A stretch of DNA of 10,461 bases from NCBI GenBank assembly GCA_030639555.1, contig DAOWCM010000054.1, positions 1 through 10,461 of the forward strand. Direction: 5' to 3'. This document shows positions 1 to 7,570 of this stretch, piece by piece. Source of the DNA: Candidatus Eiseniibacteriota bacterium (GTDB lineage: Bacteria > Joyebacterota > Joyebacteria > Joyebacterales > Joyebacteraceae). Positions within the stretch are counted from its first letter, which is position 1. The number at the start of each line of letters is the position of its first letter. Under the pieces are notes generated by a model. The model did not search any database. It saw only the letters and a list, made by a program, of their open reading frames with translations, and was not told the origin of the DNA. Made by a program: the position numbers and the translations under genes.

Positions 1-174
1 ACTATCGCTAGAGGAACCCAGGTCACAGTATCGCCTCTTCTCGGGGTCCACGCTTCTTCCGGTCCAGCGATGCTAGCTCCGCTGTTCGCCGAAGTCAAAG
101 AGCAGTTCCCTCCCATGAGTTGCCGGTGTTGCCGCCGGCCGCGCGGCGTGCTACCCTGACCGGGCCCCGCAGTC

Positions 175-1467
175 ATGGTTCAAGGGAGCAACCGGAGCGA
201 GCCCGTGCCGAACACGCCCCAGGAACACCAGCGTCTCACGGTTCTCGCCGTTTACGGCTGGCGTGAGTTCTGGTCGATGGGAGAGGGTCGGGGCGCACCG
301 TCGTTCTTCCTGTCCATCACGAGCTTCCCGAAGCGCGGCCACGACATGCACGTGCTCATGCCAGGGCGCCCGGGTTGCCCTCGCGAGGAGGACTACCACG
401 GCGTCACGCTCCATCGCTTCCGGAGCGCGGTCAACTTCATGCCAGAGCCGGGCGCGAGCAAGGTTCTCCAGCATCTCAAACGTCTGCTCTCATACGTGTA
501 CTGGTTCATCCGCGTCGTCCCTGCGGGGAAGTCGCTCGCGTCGAAGCTAGGCGCCGATGTCGTCATCGGCATGGGAGAGCTGGGCGCGCCGGCGGCTTTC
601 CGTATCGCGCGGGCGACGGGCATCCCGAACGTGACCAGGCTCTTTGGCATCAGTGCGCTCATTGCCAACAGGCTGAAGTTCATGCTCCGTTACCGCGAGA
701 CGCGCGCGCTGACCACGCCCGCGGACTACGTCATTCTCTGCGACGACGGCTCGCAGGGTGACAGACTTGCCCGCCGCCTCGGTGTCGACATGGACCGGCT
801 GCTGTTCTGGCCGAACGGTGTCGACAAGCGTCTCTACGAGTCCCCGAGACCATCGCACGATTTCCGGGTGGAACTGGGCATACCGGAGTCGAACCGCATT
901 GTGCTGTCCATCTCCAGACTCCATTTCGAGAAGCACATCGAGAGAATCGTGCGGTCGGTTCCCGGTGTCGCCGCAGCGCGGGATGATGTCACGTTCGTGA
1001 TCGTTGGAAGCGGAGAGGAGAGGGAATCCCTGGAGAGGCTGGCGGACTCCCTGGGCGTGCATGACCGGATGGTCTTCACCGGGTCGGTGGGACATGAGAA
1101 ACTGCCCGACTACTACAAAACGGCGGATGTCTTCGTGGCCCTGTCGGACAGAACCAACGTGTCCAACTCGCTCCACGAGGCCATGATCTCGAGACTGCCC
1201 GTGGTGGTCCTCAATACGGGGAGGACGGCGGACGTCGTACAGAACGACGAGAACGGAATCCTGCTGACGCCCGCGGACCTCCCTCGGGTTCACGAGGTTA
1301 TTCTGGAGCTTCTGGCGGACGATGAACGCAGGCGAGTTCTCGGCGAGAGAGCTCGCGCGAGCGCCGACGAGAGACTTCCGACCCTTGAAGAGCGCCAGGT
1401 GATGGAGGCCGAGGTGGCGGAGCGCGCGGTCAGGGAGCGCGCGTCGGGGGGCGGGAACAGAACCTGA
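175..1467 (+). CDS. GT4-family glycosyltransferase (group 1)
   Basis: Probably transfers a sugar from a nucleotide-sugar donor onto a growing glycan at the cytoplasmic face of the membrane; donor and acceptor cannot be told. The protein is 430 aa, a normal GT-B length. The N-terminal Rossmann half runs to about residue 200. The C-terminal donor-binding half contains WPNGVD (about 212-217), SISRLHFEKH with the expected phosphate-binding pair R248 and K253, VGSGEE (about 277-282), and SLHEAM with E335 before PVVVLNTG. The usual EX7E motif is incomplete: the first acidic position is T327. ATG at 175 has no clear Shine-Dalgarno. GTG at 205, with GGAG seven bases upstream, is an alternative start and costs no conserved residue, since homology begins near residue 20. 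A flippase follows closely, so a polysaccharide operon is likely. The family call is secure; the substrate is unknown. Confidence 0.93.
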   Translation: MVQGSNRSEPVPNTPQEHQRLTVLAVYGWREFWSMGEGRGAPSFFLSITSFPKRGHDMHVLMPGRPGCPREEDYHGVTLHRFRSAVNFMPEPGASKVLQHLKRLLSYVYWFIRVVPAGKSLASKLGADVVIGMGELGAPAAFRIARATGIPNVTRLFGISALIANRLKFMLRYRETRALTTPADYVILCDDGSQGDRLARRLGVDMDRLLFWPNGVDKRLYESPRPSHDFRVELGIPESNRIVLSISRLHFEKHIERIVRSVPGVAAARDDVTFVIVGSGEERESLERLADSLGVHDRMVFTGSVGHEKLPDYYKTADVFVALSDRTNVSNSLHEAMISRLPVVVLNTGRTADVVQNDENGILLTPADLPRVHEVILELLADDERRRVLGERARASADERLPTLEERQVMEAEVAERAVRERASGGGNRT

Positions 1468-1556
1468 CCGGCGGAGGTCGTGCGCGGGCGTGATGTCGTC
1501 CGTGGCGAGGCAGCGTGTGGAATCGGACCCGCGGTGGACCGCGGACGAGGGTGGGC

Positions 1557-2915
1557 GTGGACGAGAGACTGGAGACCGAGATCAGCGAGAGTCCCGCAAG
1601 AGTCGTTCTTCGGCACAGCGTCATGACGTTCGGGACGAGGATGGCCATCATTCTCGTCAACATCCCGACCTCGATCATGATCGCACGGTTGCTCGGAACC
1701 GACGGTCAGGGAACCTACGCATCTGCCGTCGTCTTCCCGGCCATGTTCGCGTTCATCGGGCTCATGGGGCTGGACTCCGCCCACACCTTCCTGATCTCAA
1801 GGAAGCGATACGAGCTGGCGCAGGTGAACGGCCAGAGCCTTCTTCTGATGCTCGTTCTGAGCGCGGTCATCACGCCGCTCTACCTTCTTTTCATCCGTTA
1901 CTACGATGGGGCGTCGGAACCCGGGCTTCAGTCAATCCTGCGAACGGCGGCCGTGCTCATCCCGATTCTTCTGGCGAAGTACCTCTCAGTGGCGCTCTTC
2001 CTCGGACTCAAGCGCATCCGACTCTTCAACATCGTCAACCTCGCGCAGGCCGCCTTCCTTCTGGCTCTGATGTGCATCAACCTGTTCGTTCTGAAGGGAG
2101 GAGCGCTGGGCGCCGTGATTGCGTACGCCGTGAGCGAGACACTGGTCATCGTGTTCGCGATCTGGGCGATTCGCAGGGAGGCCGCCGGTGGGCGCGTGTT
2201 CGCGAGACCCGCTCCCGGGATGTTCCGGAAGTCGATCGTCTACGGGCTGCAGGGCCACTTCGGCGGGATGCTGACGCAGTTCACGTACAGGTTCGACATG
2301 TTCCTGGTGCTGTCGATGTTGGGGCTCAAGGCCCAGGGCCTCTACTCGATCTCGGTCATTCTGGCAGAGAAGCTGTCACACATTCCGCAATCGGTCAACG
2401 TGGTGCTCTTCCCGCAGGTGTCATCTCTCTCGACCGAGGAGGCGAACGCGCTGACACCCAGGGTCACGCGGAACTCGCTCTTCATCGTTCTGGTTGCCGG
2501 AGCCGCGTTGTACCTGGTGAGCAGACCGCTTCTCCTCCTCTTCTATGGCACGGAGTTCCTGCCGGCCCTGAAGGCATTCCAGATCCTGATCCCCGGGATA
2601 GTCACGCTCTCCGTCGCCAAGATCCTCTCGAGCGACCTGTCGGGCAGAGACCGCCGCATCTACCACACAGTGGCCACCGCGATCGCTTTCGCGGTGAACG
2701 TGTCGCTCTGCTTCGCCTGGATACCACGCTTCGGTATTGCGGGGGCAGCGTGGGCGTCCACCGTCGCCTACACGCTCCAGAGTGTGGTGATGCTCGTCTT
2801 CTTCACGAAGCTGTCGGGCTGCGGTCTCGCAGAGACGGTCCTCATTCGCAGGGAGGACCTTGCGTTGTACGGCGGACTTGTGAGGAAGCTCGTGAGGCGC
2901 GGGGGTGGTGGGTAG
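1557..2915 (+). CDS. Polysaccharide flippase, Wzx/MATE-like membrane protein
   Basis: Likely flips lipid-linked oligosaccharide across the inner membrane. It has about 452 aa from this start, with hydrophobic segments spread over almost the whole length, consistent with the 12-14 helices of the polysaccharide-biosynthesis branch of the MOP superfamily. The N-terminal stretch RHSVMTFGTRMAI followed by ARLLGTDGQGTYA is the typical helix-1 and loop signature of this family. The C-terminus is short and basic (VRKLVRRGGGG). I chose GTG 1557 because GAGGG lies five bases upstream and the extra 14 residues from the alternative GTG 1515 are Arg-rich and unlike the family. GTG 1515 also has a GAGG upstream, so it cannot be excluded. 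The gene starts about 90 bp after the glycosyltransferase stop, probably in the same operon. Its TAG stop lies inside repeat copy C. A 550-codon frame (1490-3142) overlaps it but lacks membrane character. Confidence 0.92.
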   Translation: MDERLETEISESPARVVLRHSVMTFGTRMAIILVNIPTSIMIARLLGTDGQGTYASAVVFPAMFAFIGLMGLDSAHTFLISRKRYELAQVNGQSLLLMLVLSAVITPLYLLFIRYYDGASEPGLQSILRTAAVLIPILLAKYLSVALFLGLKRIRLFNIVNLAQAAFLLALMCINLFVLKGGALGAVIAYAVSETLVIVFAIWAIRREAAGGRVFARPAPGMFRKSIVYGLQGHFGGMLTQFTYRFDMFLVLSMLGLKAQGLYSISVILAEKLSHIPQSVNVVLFPQVSSLSTEEANALTPRVTRNSLFIVLVAGAALYLVSRPLLLLFYGTEFLPALKAFQILIPGIVTLSVAKILSSDLSGRDRRIYHTVATAIAFAVNVSLCFAWIPRFGIAGAAWASTVAYTLQSVVMLVFFTKLSGCGLAETVLIRREDLALYGGLVRKLVRRGGGG

Positions 2916-2929
2916 CGGGGGCCCGCTAC
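2911..2929. repeat. Repeat core, copy C (inverted repeat at flippase stop)
   Basis: GGTAGCGGGGGCCCG is identical to the cores of copies A and B. Here it extends into a perfect inverted repeat, GTAGCGGG-GG-CCCGCTAC, which can fold as a 7-bp stem with a GGGC loop. The flippase TAG stop is part of the motif. There is no separate hairpin before it and no T tract after it, so it is a weak terminator at best. Read in the plus frame, the core again gives VAGARY, as in copy B. Confidence 0.75.
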
Positions 2930-2975
2930 GAGGCTATTCAGGGCATTCTTGGAGGCAGATCAACTCAGATACTGG

Positions 2976-3000
2976 GGCTGCCGGCGCGCAGCCGGCGGCT
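2976..3000. terminator. GC-rich hairpin between flippase and ppsA
   Basis: A GCCGGC arm (2980-2985) pairs with GCCGGC (2991-2996) around a GCGCA loop, and can extend outward to about ten pairs if wobbles are allowed. No run of T follows, so intrinsic termination is doubtful. It could instead act as an RNA-end stabiliser. It separates the glycan genes from ppsA. I see no strong promoter for ppsA in the remaining bases up to 3167. Confidence 0.3.
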
Positions 3001-3167
3001 CTGGGCGCGGGAAACGGCAGTTGCTGGCATGCTGTCTCCACTCTTGCCCATCGAGTTCGAGCGAGACAATTCCGTCCGTGTGGTCGCTCTCGCGGAGTGG
3101 TATCATGAGCGCACGAGGGATGTGGCCGAAATGAGCGAGTAGTCTCCGCCCCGGACTTGGAGGGACC

Positions 3168-5570
3168 ATGGCAACCCAGAGCGAACACGTGCGTTGGTAC
3201 GGAGAGCTCAAGATTGAAGACGTGCCGCTGGTGGGAGGTAAGAACGCGTCGTTGGGCGAGCTTCTGAGCTCACTGACGGGCGCCGGTGTCCGGGTGCCCG
3301 ATGGCTTCGCGACGACGTCCGACGCCTACCGCGAGTACATACGCGCGAACGACCTCGAGAAGAAGATGCGCAGGGAGATCGACGGCCTGGCCAGTGGGAA
3401 GCAGTCGCTGGCCAAGACGGGTCGTGCCGTCCGACTGCTGCTCAGGAGCGGGACGTTCCCGAAGGCGGTCGAGCGGGAGATCCGGGAGGCCTATCGGGAA
3501 CTCTCCAAACGCTACCAGGAAGAAGAGGTCGATGTGGCGGTCCGCAGCAGCGCCACCGCAGAGGACCTGCCGGGGGCCAGCTTCGCGGGCCAGCAGGAGA
3601 CGTTCCTCAACGTTGTGGGTGAGGAGGAACTTGTCGAGTCCTGCAGGAACTGCTACGCGTCGCTTTTCACCGACCGCGCCATCTCGTACCGCACGGAGCA
3701 GGGCTTCGACCACATGGATGTCGCACTGTCGGTGGGCGTTCAGAAGATGGTGCGCTCCGACCTCTCCGGCTCAGGGGTGCTTTTCACGATCGACACCGAG
3801 ACCGGCTTCCCCGATGTCGTTGTGATCAACGCGTCCTGGGGACTGGGTGAGAACGTGGTCCAGGGCGCGGTCAATCCCGACGAGTACGTCGTCTTCAAGC
3901 CGTTGCTGGACTCGGGCGGCTACCGCCCGATCATTGGCAAGGACATGGGCGAGAAGGCCATGAAGATGGTCTACTCGCAGAAGGGCGCGTCCGATCCCAT
4001 CAAGAACGTCGAGACCTCCAAGAGCGAGCGCGAGTCGTTCGTTCTCAATGACGACGAAATCCTCGAGCTGGCACGCTGGGCGGTCATAATCGAGAAGCAC
4101 TACGGACGCCCGATGGACGTAGAGTGGGCGAAGGACGGCGATGACGGCGAGATGTTCATCGTGCAGGCCAGGCCCGAAACCGTTCAGTCGCGCAGGGACG
4201 TGGGCGAGCTCAAGACCTACAAGCTCAAGGAGACCGGCGAGTCGCTGGTCGATGGACTCGCGATCGGTGAAGCCGTGGCAACAGGTCCAGTGATGCTCAT
4301 CGAGAGCGCGGAGGAGATCGACAGGTTCGAGGACGGGGCAGTGCTCGTGACCGGCATGACCGATCCGGACTGGGTTCCCATCATGAAGCGCGCCGCGGCC
4401 ATCGTGACGGACCACGGCGGAAGGACGAGCCACGCGGCCATCGTCAGCCGCGAGCTGGGTGTGCCGGCGCTCGTGGGAACCGGGGACGCGACGACCGTGC
4501 TCAAGAACGGCCAGGACGTGACCGTTTCCACCGCGGAGGGCGAGACGGGCCACGTCTACGATGGAATACTGGAGTATGAGGAGAGGGACCTCGATCTCGC
4601 GGACGTTCCTGAGACCGATACCGAGATAATGATGATCATCGCAAGTCCCGTAGGCGCGTTCCGCTGGTGGAAACTACCGTGCCGCGGCATCGGGCTCGCG
4701 AGGATGGAGTTCATCATCAACAACGTCATCCAGATTCACCCGATGGCGCTGGTCAAGTTCGATGAGCTCAAGGACAGGAAGGCAGCCGGTACTATTCGGA
4801 AGCTGACGGCCGGCTATGAGGACAAGACCGAGTACTTCGTGGACCATCTCGCGCGCGGTATCGCGAAGATCGCCGCGGCGCAGCATCCGCACCCCGTCAT
4901 CGTTCGGACCAGCGACTTCAAGACGAACGAGTATGCGGCCCTCATCGGCGGCGAGGCGTTCGAGCCCAAAGAGGCCAATCCGATGCTCGGGTTTCGGGGC
5001 GCGGCCAGGTACGCGAGCGACCAGTACCGAGAGGGGTTCGCGCTGGAATGCAAGGCTCTCAAGCGCGTCCGGGAGGAGATGGGCTTCACGAACGTGGTCG
5101 TCATGATCCCGTTCTGCCGGACGCTGACCGAGGCCGACCGCGTGCTCGAGGTCATGGCCGAGAACGGGCTCGAGCGGGGACGCGCGGGGCTCGAGATCTA
5201 CGTGATGTGCGAGATCCCGTCGAACATCATCCTGGCAGAGGAATTCGCTCAGCGCTTCGATGGGTTCTCGATTGGGAGCAACGACCTCACTCAGCTCACA
5301 CTGGGCGTCGACCGCGACTCGGAGCTTCTCTCGCACGTCTTCGATGAGCGCGACGAGGCCGTGATGCGTTCGATTCGGGATCTCATCAGGAGAGCGCACG
5401 CGGAGGGGTGCAAGGTCGGCCTCTGCGGGCAGGCTCCCAGCGACCACGCGGAGTTCGCCGAGTTCCTGGTCGAAGCGGGCATAGATTCGATTTCCCTGCA
5501 GCCAGACAGCGTCGTGGACGTCAAGCGGCGGGTGGCGAAGCTCGAGAAGGAGCGCGCGGATCAGACCTGA
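3168..5570 (+). CDS. ppsA: Phosphoenolpyruvate synthase (pyruvate, water dikinase)
   Basis: Cytoplasmic gluconeogenic enzyme: pyruvate + ATP + H2O gives PEP + AMP + phosphate. The 800 aa match the usual family length (about 792 in Escherichia coli). Domains in order: the N-terminal ATP-binding domain, with VPLVGGKNASLGE (19-31) and VAVRSSATAEDLPGASFAGQ (from 123); the swivelling phosphohistidine domain, with DHGGRTSHAAIVSRE, where H422 is the phosphorylated histidine; and the C-terminal PEP/pyruvate barrel, with GIGLARMEF, MCEIPSN, SIGSNDLTQLTLGVDRDS (701-718) and GLCGQAPSDH carrying the proton-donor C753. Both catalytic residues sit at the expected places. The start is fixed by GGAGG at 3159-3163, four bases before ATG, and by the N-terminal homology. 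Local difference: ASPVGAF (from about 491) replaces the GNPDRAF seen in E. coli. A strong terminator follows 80 bp downstream. It is probably its own transcription unit. Confidence 0.98.
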   Translation: MATQSEHVRWYGELKIEDVPLVGGKNASLGELLSSLTGAGVRVPDGFATTSDAYREYIRANDLEKKMRREIDGLASGKQSLAKTGRAVRLLLRSGTFPKAVEREIREAYRELSKRYQEEEVDVAVRSSATAEDLPGASFAGQQETFLNVVGEEELVESCRNCYASLFTDRAISYRTEQGFDHMDVALSVGVQKMVRSDLSGSGVLFTIDTETGFPDVVVINASWGLGENVVQGAVNPDEYVVFKPLLDSGGYRPIIGKDMGEKAMKMVYSQKGASDPIKNVETSKSERESFVLNDDEILELARWAVIIEKHYGRPMDVEWAKDGDDGEMFIVQARPETVQSRRDVGELKTYKLKETGESLVDGLAIGEAVATGPVMLIESAEEIDRFEDGAVLVTGMTDPDWVPIMKRAAAIVTDHGGRTSHAAIVSRELGVPALVGTGDATTVLKNGQDVTVSTAEGETGHVYDGILEYEERDLDLADVPETDTEIMMIIASPVGAFRWWKLPCRGIGLARMEFIINNVIQIHPMALVKFDELKDRKAAGTIRKLTAGYEDKTEYFVDHLARGIAKIAAAQHPHPVIVRTSDFKTNEYAALIGGEAFEPKEANPMLGFRGAARYASDQYREGFALECKALKRVREEMGFTNVVVMIPFCRTLTEADRVLEVMAENGLERGRAGLEIYVMCEIPSNIILAEEFAQRFDGFSIGSNDLTQLTLGVDRDSELLSHVFDERDEAVMRSIRDLIRRAHAEGCKVGLCGQAPSDHAEFAEFLVEAGIDSISLQPDSVVDVKRRVAKLEKERADQT

Positions 5571-5650
5571 GCGACTGCAGGACCGCAGGGAGGGGCGCCG
5601 CGTGACGAACCGATCCGCCCGGACCGACATGGCCCGGGGACCACAACAGC

Positions 5651-5680
5651 GAAGCCGCCGGCATCTCTGCCGGCGGCTTC
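5651..5680 (+). terminator. Rho-independent-type terminator of ppsA
   Basis: A perfect 12-bp stem, GAAGCCGCCGGC against GCCGGCGGCTTC, with a six-base loop (ATCTCT), lies 80 bp after the ppsA stop. The tail CTGTTT is only weakly T-rich. The repeat core (TTTGGTAGC...) begins immediately after, the same arrangement as the hairpin at 9371-9402 although the two stems differ in sequence. Confidence 0.8.
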
Positions 5681-5684
5681 CTGT

Positions 5685-5819
5685 TTGGTAGCGGGGGCCC
5701 GATTCGCACCCGATTCGGACAGCGTACCCATCGTGACTGCGCGTTGGCTCTACGCGGGTGTCAAGCAGGGGACGCGGGAGATGGTGAGGGTTGGGCTGGC
5801 AGAAGGGTCGGGGAGATAG
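5685..5819 (+). CDS. Short conserved reading frame of repeat copy A
   Basis: An open frame of 44 sense codons from a TTG directly after the terminator hairpin to TAG at 5817. It reads LVAGARFAPDSDSVPIV and then TARWLYAGVKQGTREMVRVG. The copy at 9407 encodes nearly the same peptide. From codon GTG (5733) to GCA (5801), 22 of 23 residues match, and six of the eight base differences are silent third positions, which argues for past or present selection on protein in this frame. There is no Shine-Dalgarno and TTG is a poor start, so this may be a fragment or decayed tail of a larger gene rather than a working small protein. I do not recognise the peptide. The opposite strand, in the frame that would share the wobble position, carries a stop in both copies. 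Confidence 0.35.
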   Translation: MVAGARFAPDSDSVPIVTARWLYAGVKQGTREMVRVGLAEGSGR

Positions 5820-5916
5820 CGTCACTAGCGTCCAGGCGGTCGAGAGGCGGCGCAGGTCGTGCGTTGGGCGGCTGCGGACAAGCACCTGGAGCTCCGGCTT
5901 CGGAGACGCGATAGAA

Positions 5917-5944
5917 GAGGCCGCTATCTGAAGGTAGCAGCCTC
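5917..5944. terminator. Hairpin preceding repeat copy D
   Basis: GAGGC pairs with GCCTC and GCTA with TAGC, with one C/A mismatch between them. Two further pairs, one of them a wobble, close a TGAA loop. No T tract follows. It stands nine bases before the core of copy D, repeating the hairpin-then-core order of copies A and B. Confidence 0.45.
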
Positions 5945-5952
5945 GAACTCGC

Positions 5953-5970
5953 AGCGGGGGCCCGCTACCA
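5953..5970. repeat. Repeat core, copy D (palindromic form)
   Basis: AGCGGGGGCCCG is identical to the other three cores. It continues as CTACCA, so AGCGGG-GG-CCCGCT is an inverted repeat and the minus strand reads TGGTAGCGGG. The 5' flank is CGC instead of GGT. The short frame conserved in copies A and B is not found after this copy. Confidence 0.7.
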
Positions 5971-6031
5971 AGTCCAGCATAGAGGCCACGTGAGGGAGCC
6001 GGAGGTGGTTCCGCTGAGGTTCATGACCCGG

Positions 6032-6069
6032 GGCACCGCCCTGGTGCCGGCTGGGTGCGGCCGGCCGCA
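6032..6069 (-). terminator. Possible terminator structures downstream of trkH
   Basis: GGCACC and GGTGCC (6032-6048) form a six-pair stem with a five-base loop. TGCGGCCGGCCGCA (6056-6069) is a perfect 14-bp palindrome. Both lie within 90 bp beyond the trkH stop on the minus strand. Neither is followed by a T run in that direction, so they are candidates for blocking convergent transcription rather than clear intrinsic terminators. Confidence 0.3.
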
Positions 6070-6121
6070 GAGCATTCGAGAGACGGATGACCGAATGGCA
6101 CGCCGGGCTGGCGGGTACGTC

Positions 6122-7570
6122 CTACCTCTTCCAGAAAGCACGATGCAGCAGGATCAGCACCGTATACAGCTCCAGCCGACCGAGAAGCATGCATGCGATG
6201 AGGATGATCTGACCGGCAGCGGGAATGCACGCGTATGTCTCAGTAGCGCCGACCGCTCCCAGCCCCGGGCCGATGTTGCCAAGCGTAGCCGCAACCGACG
6301 ACGCGGCCGTCACCACGTCGGGCGTGAAGAATGCCATGGCGAGGGAGGCGACAGCGAAGATCGCCACGAAGACGATGACGAAACTCGAGATGTTTGAGAC
6401 CGTGTTCTCTTCCAGGGACTGGCGTCCGAGCTTGATCTTCATAATGGTACGCGGGTGCATGGCGCGCCCCAGCTCCCGCGCGATCTGCTTCAGGACAACG
6501 AGGAAGCGCATGACCTTGATCCCGCCGCCTGTCGAGCCGCCACACCCTCCAATGAACATCAGCAGAACCAGCAGCACCCGCGACGCGTTCGGCCACGCGT
6601 TGAAGTCCCGCGTGACATAGCCGGTGGTCGTCATGATCGACGTCCCCTGGAAGAAACCAGCCCGAAGGGCTTCACCGGCCCCTTGGTAGACTCCTCCCCA
6701 GACATTGACACTGAGGGCCAGGCAACTGCCGAGCCACAGCGCGGTGTAGAATCGGAATTCCGGATCGCGCACAAAGGACTGGGGCTTTCCCCGCAGGGCG
6801 CGATAGTGGAGAGCGAAGTTGGCGCCTGCCAGGAACATGAAGACGATCATCACGATCTCGATGTACGCGCTGTTGAAGGCGGCGACGCTTGCGGTCCGAG
6901 TGGAGAAGCCGCCCGTAGACATCGTGGTGAAGGTGTGGCAGGAGGCGTCGTACCAGTCCATACCACCGACCATGAGCAGAGCAACTTCGCTGAGGCTCAG
7001 CAGGACGTAGAGCCCCCAGAGAAGCTTGGCGGTGGATGCGATACGCGGCGTCAAACGGTCCTTGGAGGGACCCGGTATCTCGGCGCGATAGATCCGCATA
7101 CCGCCTACACCGAGGAAGGGCAGAATGGCGATGCAGAGGACCAGCACCCCCATGCCGCCCAGCCACTGTGTCATGCCACGCCAGAACAGGATCCCGCGTG
7201 GAAGGTGCTCGAGATTGGTCAGCACGGAGGCCCCGGTCGTGGTGAACCCGGACATCGACTCGAAAAGGGCCGACACGGGATGCGAAATGACACCCGAGAG
7301 GAGATACGGCAAGGATCCGGCGACGGTCGCCGCGATCCATCCGAAAGTGACAATGGCGAACCCGTCGCGCCTGGAGAGAGTAACCGGGCCGCGTGTCAAC
7401 GCCCACATCGCGAAGGCAATCGACAGGACCACTCCGCCGCTCACAGCGAGGGCCCACTGAGCCGGGGCGGGGTCGCCGGCGAGCCAGGAGATCAGCCAGC
7501 ATATGCCCTCGCCAAGGGCAATGAACGCAAGCGTGTAGGAAATGAGATGCACAACGGGGCGGGGTCTCAT
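6122..7570 (-). CDS. trkH: TrkH-type potassium uptake channel subunit
   Basis: Inner-membrane potassium-translocating subunit that works with the cytoplasmic NAD-binding regulator TrkA. The 482 aa equal the usual TrkH length. All four pore repeats are visible, with filter glycines in SGFTTTGASV (G113), TTMSTGGFS (G220/G221), SIMTTTGYVT (G317) and AATLGNIGPG (G431). The Gly-rich flexible segment GGCGGSTGGGIKVMR (341-355), typical of the gating loop region, and WLGGMGVLVLCIAILP after the first pore loop support TrkH/KtrB membership; length and the partner gene favour TrkH. The ATG overlaps the trkA stop as ATGA and has no Shine-Dalgarno of its own, so translation is probably coupled. It is convergent with ppsA. 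No broken or missing segment was seen. Confidence 0.97.
   Translation of the reverse strand: MRPRPVVHLISYTLAFIALGEGICWLISWLAGDPAPAQWALAVSGGVVLSIAFAMWALTRGPVTLSRRDGFAIVTFGWIAATVAGSLPYLLSGVISHPVSALFESMSGFTTTGASVLTNLEHLPRGILFWRGMTQWLGGMGVLVLCIAILPFLGVGGMRIYRAEIPGPSKDRLTPRIASTAKLLWGLYVLLSLSEVALLMVGGMDWYDASCHTFTTMSTGGFSTRTASVAAFNSAYIEIVMIVFMFLAGANFALHYRALRGKPQSFVRDPEFRFYTALWLGSCLALSVNVWGGVYQGAGEALRAGFFQGTSIMTTTGYVTRDFNAWPNASRVLLVLLMFIGGCGGSTGGGIKVMRFLVVLKQIARELGRAMHPRTIMKIKLGRQSLEENTVSNISSFVIVFVAIFAVASLAMAFFTPDVVTAASSVAATLGNIGPGLGAVGATETYACIPAAGQIILIACMLLGRLELYTVLILLHRAFWKR

Larger units (their letters stand above)
5651..5819 (+). repeat. Hairpin-plus-tag repeat module, copy A
   Basis: The unit consists of a terminator-like hairpin, TTTGGTAGCGGGGGCCCG directly after it, and about 115 bp related to copy B. 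Copies A and B are direct repeats about 3.7 kb apart on either side of the trkAH operon. The stems differ in sequence but share architecture, and both end in TTC followed by three bases and TTTGGTAGC. Similarity stops at the end of the short reading frame. Confidence 0.8.
5571..6121. other. Non-coding junction between convergent ppsA and trkH
   Basis: About 550 bp without a convincing gene. It holds, in order, the ppsA terminator (5651-5680), repeat copy A with its short open frame (5685-5819), a small CTCCG-GCTT-CGGAG hairpin near 5890-5903, a larger hairpin (5917-5944) leading into repeat copy D (5953-5970), and a hairpin plus a perfect palindrome near the trkH stop. The open frame starting at 5990 overlaps the trkH 3' end antisense and shows no protein-like character. 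Confidence 0.7.

Noticed and set aside
1..174. End of an upstream gene in the first 159 bases
   Set aside because: One frame is open from the window start to TGA at 157, but the peptide (ending CRCCRRPRGVLP) shows no family character and is too short to support.
547..1293. 248-codon minus-strand open frame antisense to the glycosyltransferase
   Set aside because: The glycosyltransferase frame carries the GT4 motifs; the antisense frame has none.
1490..3142. 550-codon plus-strand open frame overlapping the flippase
   Set aside because: It is the out-of-frame shadow of a clear membrane protein, rich in Arg, His and Gly with no domain. Only its last part, after 2911, lies outside the flippase and is discussed separately.
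4638..4665. PpsA active-site deviation (ASPVGAF in place of GNPDRAF)
   Set aside because: A local difference from E. coli in a segment that varies between homologues; both catalytic residues and all other motifs are intact, so it does not suggest altered function.
5686..5762. Possible tRNA on the minus strand at copy A
   Set aside because: Only the 3' end looks like a tRNA. The T-stem 5' strand does not pair, and no matching 5' acceptor strand lies about 75 bases away.
4674..5885. 403-codon minus-strand open frame antisense to ppsA
   Set aside because: PpsA is unmistakable on the other strand with all motifs. The antisense frame reflects GC-rich codon bias and has no recognisable feature.
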